Assembly (NCBI GenBank): GCA_963921825.1
Contig: OY997588.1
Location: forward strand, 64,562,617-64,626,616
Reading direction: 5' to 3'
DNA from: Erodium maritimum
Lineage: Eukaryota > Streptophyta > Magnoliopsida > Geraniales > Geraniaceae
DNA: 64,000 bases
Below, piece by piece: positions 48,201-59,488 of this stretch; positions within the stretch are counted from its first letter, which is position 1; every line of letters begins with the position of its first letter. The position numbers were made by a program, and so were the translations under genes. The notes below the pieces were generated by a model. It searched no databases and had not been told where the DNA came from. It was given only the letters and a program-made list of their open reading frames with translations.

Positions 48201-48640
48201 TTCAAGTGGGAGACTGGGTATACTAAAAGCTTCAGCCCTACAAGCATAACTTTGTAGCTCTTAGGAAGAACTTGAAACTTGCAGCAAGATACTATGGCCC
48301 TTTCCAAGTGCTTGAGAAGAAAGGATCTGTAGCTTACAAATTGAGGCTCGCTGCTACTCCAAAGATCCACCCTGTGTTCCATGTGTCATTACTGAAGCCT
48401 CAGTTGGGTGAAAAAAATAGTCTCATGCCTACATTGACAACCATTTCTAATGAAGGGAAACTCAAGTTATAACCTGCTTCCTTGCTGCATACAAGGTTGC
48501 TCAAGTGCAATAACATGGCAGTTGTGCAGTACTTGGTTCAGTGGGACAGTTCTTCACCAAAAGACGCGACTTGGGAGGATGCATCCTTATCAAGGTCGCA
48601 TTTCCAGATTGGTATGCCCTGATTACCAAGGCTTGAGGCC
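45234..48640 (+). pseudogene. Chromovirus pol remnant: PR, RT, RNase H, integrase, chromodomain
   Basis: Protease at about 45370 has a stop inside its active-site box (LVDA, stop, ATKSFLD). RT (45634-46593) contains SPYSFPVLLVKKKDDSWRM, but the catalytic box reads FFDYILIY, so the second aspartate is lost; a run of 12 G at 46239-46250 lies where the family has an acidic stretch. RNase H is 46738-47200 (VETDACGTGIGGVLMQ, LSTYEKELPAIM). Integrase has HSGILATQKRL, CDICQRFK, MDFIEGLPTSDNKDSIWVI, SDRDKLF and YHPQSDGQIERLN, with a stop after that. The chromodomain lies near 48510-48600 (YLVQWDSSSPKDATWED). All key parts are recognisable, none functional. Confidence 0.9.
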
Positions 48641-48665
48641 ACGCCTTTTTCTTAGAGGAATGACC

Positions 48666-49097
48666 TGTTACGGTTGCTTCACCCGCAAGGCATCCAAACC
48701 TCTCTCTTTTGCTTGAATAAAAACGATTAGTAAAACTGTGTGTTTTGGTTAGTAGTTAAGCAGGCTCAGGAAGGAACGAGGGAACGCCACGTGTAGACAT
48801 CCAAGTGGTAGGAATCAAAATACCGTTGGTACTATATATCTTCCTCATGTGGTCCTTGCCTGTGAAGTTGCAGACATCGTGCGAGAAGAAGCTGACGTTG
48901 TTAGGGTTTCTGGGAGCACTATATGTAGTTAGCTATGCTAGGGTTGAGGGCATGAATTGAATTGTGTAATCTCTTGTAGCTAGTTTAGAAAAATGCTCTG
49001 TAGTAGAGTGTCTTGTATCCTAGCTCGCTACGCAATTTCAATCCCATTTCCCTGCAATTTTCCATTTCATTTATGCAATTCTAAGTTATTGCTAACA
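48666..49097 (+). repeat. Chromovirus 3' LTR
   Basis: 432 bp, TGTTACGGTTGC...GCTAACA, followed by the TCGAG duplication. The same length as the 5' LTR despite about 8% substitutions by eye, so few indels have occurred. Confidence 0.93.
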
Positions 49098-50040
49098 TCG
49101 AGTCATGAAAGATATATCTAGGAGGTCGAGCTAGAGTGATGGGTTCGAGGAGAAGGAACAGGGTTGGAAATTTCATATATGAAACTTCTCAGATATTCGA
49201 ATCTGACAATGATAGCTCGTCTTCTCCAATGATAGACTTCAGACTTCAGTCAATTCATGATGGATGAATATAAGAGGGCAAGCAATAATGATTGAAACAA
49301 GGTATCAAAACCCTAATCCCCAATAAACCTTTGAAGAACCCTTATCTGTTAATAAATCCAGTAATTGCTTGCAAGGTGGTTGTCTGAACCGGTCTAATGA
49401 TGGCTTGTAACTCCGATGTTGATTCTTTAAGTCTTGAGTGACTTTGGTGATGATTCTTCGTGATCAAGGCTCAACCTTCCTCCACGGCTATCGGCTTCCC
49501 TACTACACTTACGCTCGTCGTGAAGCGCCGCCAACAATCGTACAAAACCTTCTCTCTCTAGCGTTGTTAGCTCATGTGTCTTCTTCGAATCCTCCTTTAT
49601 TCCTTTCTCGAAAGATTTTGGTAGAAAGCTTTACTCTTGGGGAAATCATATAAACACAAGGTTAGGTTTGGTCATAGAATGGCAGTTTTTGTATTTTGAA
49701 AAAAGAAACAGTAAAAATGGACTGAATTAGATGGAAATAGTTAATCTGGTTAAAAGTTGCATACATTAGAGTAGTCATGTGTAATTACCAAACAATAGAG
49801 TAATCATATGAATTTCGGGTATATGTTAGAGTAGGCATTTGTAATTATCCATGGTTTATTTGTTATACTTGAACGATATAGTTTTTTTCCCAGGTTCTTC
49901 ATAAAAACCAGTTGTTTTCAGTCTATTTTTGTTGTTGTTCTATTTGTTGTTAGAGAATCCAAATTAAAAATCGAATTTCAGATTTTTATGTGGTAAAAAA
50001 CTATTGTTGAAACAAACAAAGCCGACACATGTAACTCGTC
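49098..50040. other. Unassigned ordinary-composition region
   Basis: No supported gene. 49438-49653 is a 71-codon plus-strand ORF with no recognisable domain and no sign of splice or start context. The rest is short-ORF and AT-rich. Confidence 0.35.
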
Positions 50041-50480
50041 GCCTTTGTATTTTCATCCTTTGGACATAAATAGCATCGACGGATTCTTCTGTTGACCTAC
50101 ATCCATGGACCAAGAACCATCACAGAACAACCTTGCCGACAGTCAAAACAATTCGTCAGTGATGAAGGTGCATGATTGTCGGATATAATTCCATAGGGCA
50201 TGTTCATTCCTCAACGATGGTTTATATCCGTCATTATATGATAATACACATCGACAGGTATATCCTTCGCGCCAAGAGAATCCACACCGATAGATATATC
50301 CATCACTCTGGAAAAGTCCATATCGACGGATATATCAGTCATGCTAGGAACATGTGCAACGACAAAATCTTACGTCACCTTACTAGAAATAACATCAAAG
50401 TGTTATATCTGTCGCTCGACGAGAGACTACACCGACATGTATATATATCGTACTAACGAGCTTATCCGTCATCCAAGATT
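50041..50480. repeat. Degenerate GACGGATATATC-type repeats, CACTA-like subterminal region
   Basis: Repeated motifs such as TCGACAGGTATATCC, CCGATAGATATATCCATC, TCGACGGATATATCAGTC and GACATGTATATATCG occur at 40-50 bp spacing, many locally palindromic. Arrays of short sub-terminal motifs in both orientations are typical of CACTA (En/Spm) ends, where transposase binds. No CACTA terminus or 3-bp duplication was located, so this is tentative. Confidence 0.4.
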
Positions 50481-51395
50481 AGTAACAGAATAAAACAAAT
50501 CTACAAAACATGCACATAAAGGTGCATTACCTGCATTTAAATGTATACAACATGTGACAATAATATGCAATTCATAACACAAGAAATCAAAGTCACATAT
50601 TATTACATTAACTCAATTTTGTACTATAAAACATATAAAAATATATTATCGATCAAAATGTTAAGAAAATACACCACGATGACAGATGCCATCGAAGCCT
50701 TAACTACGCAGCCACAATTCCATGTATGCCACATCCTCTCGTTCTACTAGGTGGCCAAGTCGCTGGCTAAGACAACTCTTTCATGGGAGATTCATTTCTC
50801 CCTCTCACTTTGCATGTTATCCTCCATCTGTTTGCATTGGTCCTTAAGTTGAGTGTACAATGTCTGTCATCTGCTTAGCGAGGAGATCTTCAACTCTTGC
50901 AGCTCTTAGACCAGTGTCTTTCTCTTTCATCGTTGGGAGCTTCATTGTTTGTCCTATGCTCGACTGTGTTCGTCCCTTCTATGTACCTGCTCGTTGGTGG
51001 ATAATGTTCAACTCGAGCTCAAGAGGCATTATCTTCCTCACAAATAGGGACGAATCCTTTTAATTCGAAGTCAGATGTGACACATTTGATGATTCCACAA
51101 CTTCGTTAGTAATTTGCCTGGCCTTTGCTTGTAAAACAACGATCATTTTCAATTAATTGACTAAAAATGGTTATTTCAAATTCAAATATAAAAACATACA
51201 AGAATTTGAAAATTAAGAGTAAAAACATATAACTTTTCCTTTGTTGTACTCGTTATTGTCCCCCTCGGGTTTGTTTGAAAGGTTACGTGCCCAGTCATTT
51301 AGTGACAAATTCCTCGAGTGGTGAGCGAGGTTTTTGCACGATCGAGATGTCTTTCCACTATTTCTCAAGTAGCTATTTATTGTTATATATATGGA
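50481..51395. other. Unassigned region, possible decayed transposon coding sequence
   Basis: No domain recognised with confidence. On the minus strand, short stretches read as coiled-coil-like coding (for example QCKQMEDNMQSEREK around 50800) and KLPTMKEKDTGLRAARVEDL around 50900, broken by stops. Next to the CACTA-like repeats, a decayed plant transposase C-terminus is possible but unproven. Confidence 0.3.
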
Positions 51396-52600
51396 TTTCA
51401 ACTAAAATGATACCCTTGGCATAAATTTTTTGTAGTTATATACCTAAACCAAACATTTACTAACATTTTCATATCCAGCCGTCAGATTCTGTCAACTTTC
51501 CATCCAAAATATGTAAAATGTCCATAATACCCCTAAGAATCACTCAAATTTTCAAACTCATGTCATTGATTTTCAAAAATTATTTTTATTTTATAAAAAA
51601 TTAGTATTGAATAAAAATCATATTTTAATTTTAAAATTTTAATTTATTTTTTAAAAATTCAGTTTTTATTTAAACAAATCAATTTTAATACAAAAAAATC
51701 AGTTTTATTTATAAAAAATCATTTTTTAAATAAAAATAAATTAAAAAATATTTTTTATTACATAAATCAGTTTTATTATAAAAATCATTTTTTTTTCAAA
51801 AACAGTTTGTTTTTTCTAAATATATATAAATAAGATTTGATTATTTTCATTTATTTTAACTACTTTTATTAATTTAGAACAAATTACACTCATATTTTTC
51901 ATTACTTTTTTATAATAGCTTTTTTAATACCCTTTTTTGTTTATTTTCCTTTTTAAAAATACAACCTTCAGTAAAAAAATATAATTTTGTTGTCCATTTA
52001 TAAAAATTCTAAATGAAAAAAAAAATTAGAATTTTTTTAGTGAAGGTTATATTTAAAAAAATGAAAATGAAAAATAGGTATTAGAAAATTATTAGAAAAA
52101 AAGTAATAAAAATTTGGAGTGTAATTTGTTCTAAATTAATAAAAGTAGTTAAAAGAAATTAAAATAAAATAAAATAATTAATACTGATCTTTATATATTT
52201 TAAATCTGATTTTTTTATATTAAGAAAAAGCAACCTGTTTTTGAAAAAATAATAAACAAGTCAAGCTATGGTAATTTTTATAATAAAACTGATTTTTATG
52301 TAAAAAAGGATTTTTTTATTGATTTTTTTAAAATAAAAACTGATTTTAAATATAAACTAATATTTTAAAATTAAAATATGACTTTTATTAAAAACTGATT
52401 TTTTATAAAATAAAAATAATTTTTGAAAATCAATGGCATAAGTTTGAAAATTTGAGTGATTGTTAGGGGAATTATGGACATTTTACATATTTTGGACGGA
52501 AAATTAACAGAATCTGATGTCTGGGTATGAAAGTGTTAGTAAATATTTGGTTTAGGTATGAAACTACAAAAAAATTATGTTACGGTATCATTTTGAAATT
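51396..52600. mobile_element. 1.2-kb palindrome (fold-back element)
   Basis: The left arm from 51396 (TTTCAACTAAAATGATACCC) is the reverse complement, with modest mismatches, of the right arm ending at about 52600 (GGTATCATTTTGAAATTG). Long matching pieces include CCAAAATATGTAAAATGTCC (51508) against GGACATTTTACATATTTTGG (52477), and AATTTTCAAA. The arms run almost to a centre near 52.0 kb, so each is about 590 bp with almost no loop. Very AT-rich, non-coding. The right outer flank contains a GGTAAATTTCATTTTAACACC-like end. Confidence 0.85.
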
Positions 52601-53124
52601 GAATATTTGGTAGGGTGTTAAAATGAAATTTACCATATAGACTAAAATTAAATCAATATATAAAATAATAAATAGCTAATTATTACAAGATGTGACACTA
52701 AGATTTCATATTTTCAAAATATTGTAAAACACTTCGTTTGTGAGTATAATTGAAAATATCTTTATCGATGAGTACGATCATAATATATCTCATCCACAGG
52801 TATCCCATTCTATTTCTTAACCAAGTCTTGATGATATTCATAAAATAAAATATTATCCGCACAAATTTTATTTTAAAATAGCTATATATTAATTTTGTAA
52901 TTGATTAAACACAAAACTCAAATTGAGGGCATTATCAAACCCCAAGCAATGACTTAAATAAGAATCATTTTGTGCAAATTAATCAGAACTAAAAAAATTA
53001 ATAAGATAAAATGCCGTAAAGACCATACATGAGTCCAAATGAACTAAACATGATGAGGTACAATTTTGGTGACAACCGACACACTGATCATATATCTAAA
53101 TACTCGGTGAGACTAGTGAGATGA
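52601..53124. other. AT-rich spacer
   Basis: No gene or clear repeat structure seen. Confidence 0.4.
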
Positions 53125-54150
53125 TGGGGGCGGTTCCTTATTCCAATCGTATTGAGTGCTGTGAATCCATTTAACTTTCACCGTCTCGACTTGATCAATA
53201 TTGATATGTCGTACCAGTCGATCAAGCAGTATGTTAAGGAAATGAGGAGGTTGGGAATTAGAAGGTATCTAATTCACAAAGGTCGGGGTGTGGCTCGTCA
53301 TAGACATCCTGATATTCCCTAGCTGACACATGGCGACCCGCAAGACAACTCACTATGCCTCGTTCCTGCCCCATCAGAGCCAACTCCCTTAGATATGTTT
53401 GTGGATTCCAAACTTCCTTGGGTTGGGGTATCGAATCCATCTATCCTTGGAAAGAAGAAGAACCAGCGGGTTTCATCCAGTCATTAGGTAGGGGGCTTGA
53501 ATCTTCCGTCTTGGGAGGGGATGGATACCAACAGGGTTCCTCTCATCGTGCCCTAGTTGTAACCTTAGGTGAAGGCTCAGTCCGACGATCCACACGCCTC
53601 CAGGTTTTGTGAGAGTAGTTTCCCTCATCCCCAATATGATCTAGGTAAGGGTGTGTATCCAGCACTATTCGGAGCCGCAACAACATGTCTGTCACCAGCG
53701 ATGATCGGTCGGGGCCTTTTCCGTCCAATTCAGCACTGATCGGTTCAAGGAAGATCCATTCGTGTTAGTGGAGAAAACGCTATTGGGAAGGTTTTCTTGA
53801 TCGAAACTAGAGGTTCGGAGCGGGTTGTGATCGCGGGGCGAGTGCCTCCTCCCGAGGTCCATCTGGACGCATCGTTTATTGGCTACGCCAAGGGCAATGT
53901 CTGGTACCGGAGGGTCTGCGATACGGGTGGGGCGGGATCGCGATCAATGGGCGTTCCCTAATAGGACATCAAGTCCTCATTTCCATGGCAACGTCGTTGG
54001 AGATGCAATAGACGACAGGGTACTCGTATTCCTCTCCATCGTTCCTTCTTCGTTGTGGCACGGGTCGGGATTCCAGCTGGACGTGTTGGTCTCAAGGGTG
54101 AGGATACGTTATTTTGTGTGGAAGTAGTCAACGATCAGTAGTGAGGGCAG
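53125..54150 (+). pseudogene. Decayed coding-like remnant of unknown origin
   Basis: Composition rises to normal GC. A plus-strand frame at 53125-53320 reads VNPFNFHRLDLINIDMSYQ and YVKEMRRLGIRRYLIHKG before a stop, and near 53390 PLDMFVDSKLPWVGVSNPSI. Near 53765 another stretch reads ENAIGKVFLIETRGSERVV. These look like eroded protein-coding DNA. The first resembles in style the N-terminal PB1-like region of plant MULE-type transposases, but I cannot confirm it. Minus-strand ORFs here have no known domain. Confidence 0.3.
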
Positions 54151-54314
54151 CATGGTTGTCTAATGGGATGATCCACGGGCCCCATCTAGTTGGAAGATCG
54201 AGGGACCGATAGTTAGGACGCAGTAGTAGAGATCACCGAACGTGGTGAGCGGGCATCCATGGTGGTCGGAATATGTAGTGGAAGTTGTAGAAGTCTAAAG
54301 AGAGGCTGAAATGG

Positions 54315-54352
54315 TTTTTTTTTTTTGGGGGGGGGGGGGGGGGGTGGGGGGG
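54315..54352. repeat. T12 followed by G18-T-G7 homopolymer tract
   Basis: T at 54315-54326, G at 54327-54344, T at 54345, G at 54346-54352. It could form G-quadruplex structures or reflect base-calling/assembly noise. Confidence 0.9.
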
Positions 54353-55213
54353 CGAAGGTCTTTGAAAATGAGGGAAACCCTAATGGTTCCGATTTTTTTT
54401 ACAACTTCTTGTCCGTTGTTAAATTATTTTTAATTAATATTGGTACGGAATCCCAAAGGTTAATTTTGTCGTTTTATTCAACATTAAGATTCTAAAATTT
54501 GATTTTGTCCTTTTATCACCCATACACAATTAGTTTGTTTTGTTCTTTTTCAATTTCGGAAATTCCGATATAACAATATTATATTATACAACCTATTAAA
54601 TGATTATAAGATAATATTTTAATGTTATTGTTATCCCTGGGATCCATGTGGCTTCACAACTGTGTAAGGACAGTGGATGAAACCTTAGGGTTTTGAGTAA
54701 CTTAATCTAATGACCCCTAATAACTCTTAGTTTACATCATATTTATAAATTTACGACATATAAGTTCCCCTAATTATACTACTTCTTATACGGCATTCAT
54801 GTGATTTTGACATTATAATTAATTAATATTGGTATGAAAACTCAAAAGTTTATTTTGTCGTTTTCTTCGACATTTAGATTCTAAAATTTGATTATGTCCT
54901 TTTATCACTCATAAAAAATAAGTTTGTTTTATTCTTTTTGAGTTTCGAAAATTTCGATATGACAATATTATACTATACAACCTATCAAATGATTATAAGA
55001 TAATATTTTAATGTTATTACTATCACCCAAGCTCCATGTGGCTTTGCGACTGCATCAGGACGAGAGATGAAAACTTAGGGTTACGAGAAACTTGGTCAAA
55101 TGACCCATAATAGCTTTTAGTTGACATTATATGTATAAATTTATGAAGGATATCTTCCCCAAATTACACTACTTCTACGTCATTCATGTGAGTTTTGCAT
55201 TATATTTAATTAA

Positions 55214-55613
55214 TAACGAAAACCCCGAATCCTAACTGTGTTGGAAATGTGTATTTCACGTCCTAACTAAGGGTCACCTTTTGTTACATGTCCTATACCA
55301 AAGGTGGTTCTTTTTTACAAAACCTGAAAAATGACACCAAAAAAGGAGTACAACGTTCGCAGTCGATGGTTTTTCCTCTCAATTTTTGTATAATTTGCGT
55401 TTATCAGTGCACTACAAGAGGTAGGTGGTGTAAATTTACCAAAAAAAAACACTTTTTTTGTGTCATTTTTCATGTTTTGTCAAAAAAAAAAACACCTTTT
55501 GTATAGGACATGTGACAAAAGGTTACCTTTGGTATAAGACATGTAACAAAAGGTGACCCTCAATTAGGACATGAAAAACACTTTTCCAACACAGTTAAGA
55601 TCCGGCGTTATCC
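55214..55613. mobile_element. MITE-like insertion in the satellite, about 400 bp
   Basis: The left end ACGAAAACCCCGAATCCTAA and the right end (reverse complement TAACGCCGGATCTTAACTG) share CTAACTGTGTTGGAAA-type inverted termini of 100 bp or more with indels. It interrupts a monomer between two copies of TAATTAA, a possible target duplication. Non-coding. Superfamily not assigned. Confidence 0.72.
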
Positions 55614-56017
55614 CTAATTAATATTCATAGAGAATTTCAAAAATTTATTTTATCGTTTTCTTCGACCTTTAGATTCTAAAATTTGATTTTGTCCTTTTAT
55701 CACTCATAAACAATAAGTCTGTTTTATTATTTTTGAATTTCAAAAATTCCGATATAACAATATTATATTATGAAACCTAGGGTTCCGAGAAACTTGGTTT
55801 TATGAGTCATGACCCATAATAGCTATTAGTTGACATTATATGTATACATTTATGACGGATAACTTTCCCAAATTACACTACTTCTTATACGTCATTCATA
55901 TGATATTTACATTATAGTTAATTAATATTAGTACAAAATCTCAAAAGTAAATTTTATCATTTTCTTCGACCTTTTAGATTTTAAATTTGATTTTGTTCTT
56001 TTATCACTCATAAACAA

Positions 56018-56787
56018 TGTTGTGCGTAGAGGAAGGAAACTGAGATGTGTTAAGGGAAAACGGGAGTTGAAGGATACAGTAGTAGTGTTTTATCAAGTTA
56101 AACTGAGAACTGAATCAACTATTCCAGAGCGTTGTTCTTTTCAAAGCTCGGTTTCAACACTTGACAAGAAGGCACATGAAGATGTTTTGAACATGGGTTT
56201 TAAACCTTTAGGTTCCAACCTTACTTCACAGCCTTCAACTATTTTTCAAGTTGGTATGGTGAATCAGCTAGAGTTTGTGAAGGACGCCTGAGTGTTTTAA
56301 AGGTCTTGTTTCTTGGTTTAGGGCTCTTGTCTTGGTTTGTTTTTGATTTGGTGGTTGAAGGTTGGGTGGTGACAGTTTGGTGTGATGTCGGTGTGTTTGG
56401 TTTTATTTCGTATTCGGAAAGTCTGCAAAACCAAAGTCTTTTTGTTTCGTTAGTCCAAGGGCCTTATCCATCTCAGCTCTGTTTGTTCGGTCCTAAGAGT
56501 CCTTGTTTGGGTTGTGGCTTTTTCAAGTGGAGGTGTGCGTTTGTTTTTTAGTTGGAGGGGCTCGGGTTTGAGACTTTTGGTCGTTTCTTTCCTCAAGTTT
56601 TCATGGTTTTAATATTTCTTTTTGGAACTTCCATGTAAGTTTAGTTTGTTTGGGAGTTGACGTTTTTTCGTCTGTATTGGGACCTTTTTGGTCTTGTGTG
56701 GTCTCGAGCTTGATCCCATTTGATGTATCACCTTACCCTATTCTCCTACTAATGAGACAGTGGTTTTCAATAAATTTGCGCTTATAA
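56018..56787 (+). mobile_element. LINE-derived 3' fragment in the satellite
   Basis: It breaks a monomer at CATAAACAAT/TAAGTTTG and ends in CAATAAATTTGCGCTTATAAAAAAA (56768-56787 region). An ORF open from the 5' junction (56022-56291) ends SQPSTIFQVGMVNQLEFVKDA and is followed by about 500 bp of T/G-rich 3' UTR. The ORF end resembles a LINE ORF1 C-terminus in style, with no ORF2 after it. Identity is inferred from structure. Confidence 0.55.
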
Positions 56788-58297
56788 AAAAATAAGTTTG
56801 TGGTTATTATTTTTGAATTTCAAAAATTACGATATAAGAATATTATATTATACAAACTATAGAATGGTTATAAGATATTATTTTAATTTTGTTACTATCC
56901 TCAAGGATCCATGTGGCTTTGCGACTGCATAAGGACGGGCGATGAAACCTTAAGTTTCCGAGAAACTTGGTCTAATGACCTATAATAGCTCTTAGTTGAC
57001 ATTATATGTATAAATTTGTGACGGATAGCTTCCCAAACTACTTATATGACATTCAAGTGATATTTACGTTATAATTAATTTATATTCGTACAAAATCTCT
57101 AAAGCTAATTTTATCATTTTTTTCGACCTTTAGATTCTACAATTTGAAGAGGGACATATGAAATCTTAGGGTTCCGAGAAATTTGGTCTAATGCCTATAA
57201 TAGCTCTTACTTGACATTATATTTATAAATTTATGACAGATAACTTCCCTAAATTATACTACTTCTCATACGTCAATCATGTGATTTTTACATTATATTT
57301 AATTAATATTGGTACAGAATCTCAAAAGTTTATTTTGCCGTTTTCTTCGACCTTCAGATTCTAAAATTTAATTTTGTCTTTTTATCACTCATAAAAAATA
57401 AGTATTTTTTTTATTCTTTTTGAATTTCAAAAATTCCGATATAATAATATTATATTATACAACATATAAATTGTTATAAGACAATATTTTAATGTTATTA
57501 TTATCTCCCCGGGTCCATATTGTTTCGCGTCTACATAAGGACGGCAGATGAAATCTTAGGGTACCTAGAATCTTGGTCTAAAGCCTATAATAGCTCTTAG
57601 TTGACATTATATGTGTAAATTTATGACGGTTAGATTCAATAAATTACATTATTTCTTATACGCCATTCATGTGATTTTTACATTATATTTTATTAATACT
57701 GATACAAAATCTCAAAAGTTTATTTTGTCGTTTTCTCCGACCTTTAGATTCTAAAATTTAATTTTGTCTTTTTATCACTCATAAACAGTAAGTTTTTTTT
57801 TTATTACTTTTGAATCTCGAAAATTCCGACATCACAATATTATATTATACAACCTATAAAATGGTTATAGGATAATATTTTAATGTTATTATTATCTCCC
57901 TTGGCTCCATATGGTTTCACAGCTGCACAAGGACGACAAATGAAATCTTAGGGTTCAGACAAAATTTGGTCTAATGCCTACAATAGCTCGTATTGACATT
58001 ATATGTATAAATTTATGACAAAATCTTCCATAAATTACACTACTTCTTATACGTCATTAATGTGATTTTTTCCATTATATTTAATTAATACTAGTACAGA
58101 ATCTCAAAAAGTTTATTTTGTCATTTTCTTCGACCTTTATATTCTAAAATTTAATTTTGTCTTTTTATCACTCATAAGCAATAAGTTTGTTTTATTCTAT
58201 TTGAGTTTCGAAAATTCCGATATAATAAAATTATACCATACAACCTATTAAATTATTATAAGACGGTATTTTAATGTTATTATTATCCCCCCATTCT

Positions 58298-59488
58298 AAA
58301 AATGGCTCTGCTAGGGTTTACGCCTCTCTTGGAGGCTAGACTAAGGGTTTCATCCCCTTCTCGCCGTGCCTCACTCCGACGCAGGCTCTCCCGGGTACTT
58401 TTCGGTCCCTACTCCCGGCTACTGTCCGGTCCCCCCTCCTGGCTATTGTTAGGTCCGCGCGCACCCTCACACGTTGCACCCATCCCTCCTCATCCTGGGG
58501 GGCTTCACTGCTCTCCCGGTTATAGGCATCTCTTCCGGTGGTTGTCGTCTGTTTCCCATGACCTTGCTCTGGGCTTCTTGCAGGGCGGCGCCTTCCGGGG
58601 GTTGTCTCCATCCATGATCTCCCGTCGGGCGGGGCGGGCGTCGGGCTATCATCGGGACCGGCCAACTAGGTCGTCGCTTCCTCCACATCGTGGATTCACA
58701 CGGGGGCGTTTTGGTCTCCACGCACTGAGATCCTCTTCCGTCCCGCACAATGATTGGCCCAAGACCTTGCTCTGGGTTCCTTTCCTCGGCGCCTGATCCA
58801 TGACCTTGCTCTGGGTCCTTTCTCTCGGCGTCCACGACGGCTGAATCATGATCTCGCTCTGAGACCGAAGCCGTATGGGGGAGAGGGGCCTCCCACTTGG
58901 CCTCCTTCTCCGAGTCCCCAAACCTGGTTTGAGGCTCAGGGCCTGGGTCTGGAGTGGCCCCAGGCGTCGGGTTGGTGGTTAACCGGATTGAATGGCGGAG
59001 TTTGAGTGGTGGAGCTATCGGAAGTAGAAGAATGGGGTGGCCGCCGAGCCACAATTCGGGCGAGGAGTGGGAAACAGCCACACCGCCACGCATGAGTCAC
59101 CAGACAGGCCTCAAGGACAGGAAGGAGTCTCTGAGGGTGCCCTGTCAGCCCTTCTCCATTGACGATCACAGGTTCGGGTTCATGAAGCAGTGCGTCGCCT
59201 TCGGGAGACCCAGCGTTATTCAGACCCCCCCCCCCCCCTTTGAGCAGTGATCGTCATCGGTTTTTAGTTTTATTTTCTTTCAGTTTCTCGTTAGTCGATT
59301 TGGTTGTTTATTTCATTATTGTTCTAGTTTATTATCTTTGGTTATCAGTTTTAGGTCGCCTCTATGGCATCTCAACACAACGTCCTAGACGTTATTGTAA
59401 TTACAGGGTTATTGTGTTTGTCCCGAGAGGGCTTACAAGCATGACTAACTCTTTTAAAGGAATGAAAGTCACATTTACTATAAAAAAA
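58298..59488 (+). mobile_element. 1.19-kb LINE-derived retroposon with 16-bp target duplication
   Basis: Flanked by a perfect 16-bp duplication ATTATCCCCCCATTCT (58282-58297 and 59489-59504). The 3' end is an A run (59482-59489). The last 350 bp resemble the 3' end of the LINE in the MARCH intron (ACTGACGATCACA, GGACCCA, GGCATCT-CACAACG-CCTAGAC, TTTTAAAGGA-TGAAA). The GC-rich 5' part has ORFs on both strands (58302-58796 plus, 58467-59093 minus) without a known domain. A C14 run lies at 59225-59238. No endonuclease or RT. Hence a non-autonomous or deleted LINE copy. Confidence 0.82.

Larger units (their letters stand above)
43373..49097 (+). mobile_element. Complete but inactive Ty3/gypsy chromovirus, plus strand
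   Basis: 5725 bp with two 432-bp LTRs (43373-43804, 48666-49097), TGTTAC...GCTAACA, and a perfect target duplication TCGAG (43368-43372, 49098-49102). Domain order is gag, protease, RT, RNase H, integrase, chromodomain. The LTRs differ at roughly 30-40 of 432 positions by eye, so the insertion is much older than copia A and B. Frames are broken in gag, protease, RT and integrase. It is small, as expected for plant chromoviruses with short LTRs. Confidence 0.95.

Noticed and set aside
49438-49653. 71-codon plus-strand ORF
   Set aside because: Short, no domain, no neighbouring gene features.
58302-59093. 164-codon plus ORF and 208-codon minus ORF in the 1.19-kb retroposon
   Set aside because: They overlap on opposite strands in GC-rich sequence and show no known domain; the element is better described as a LINE-derived insert.
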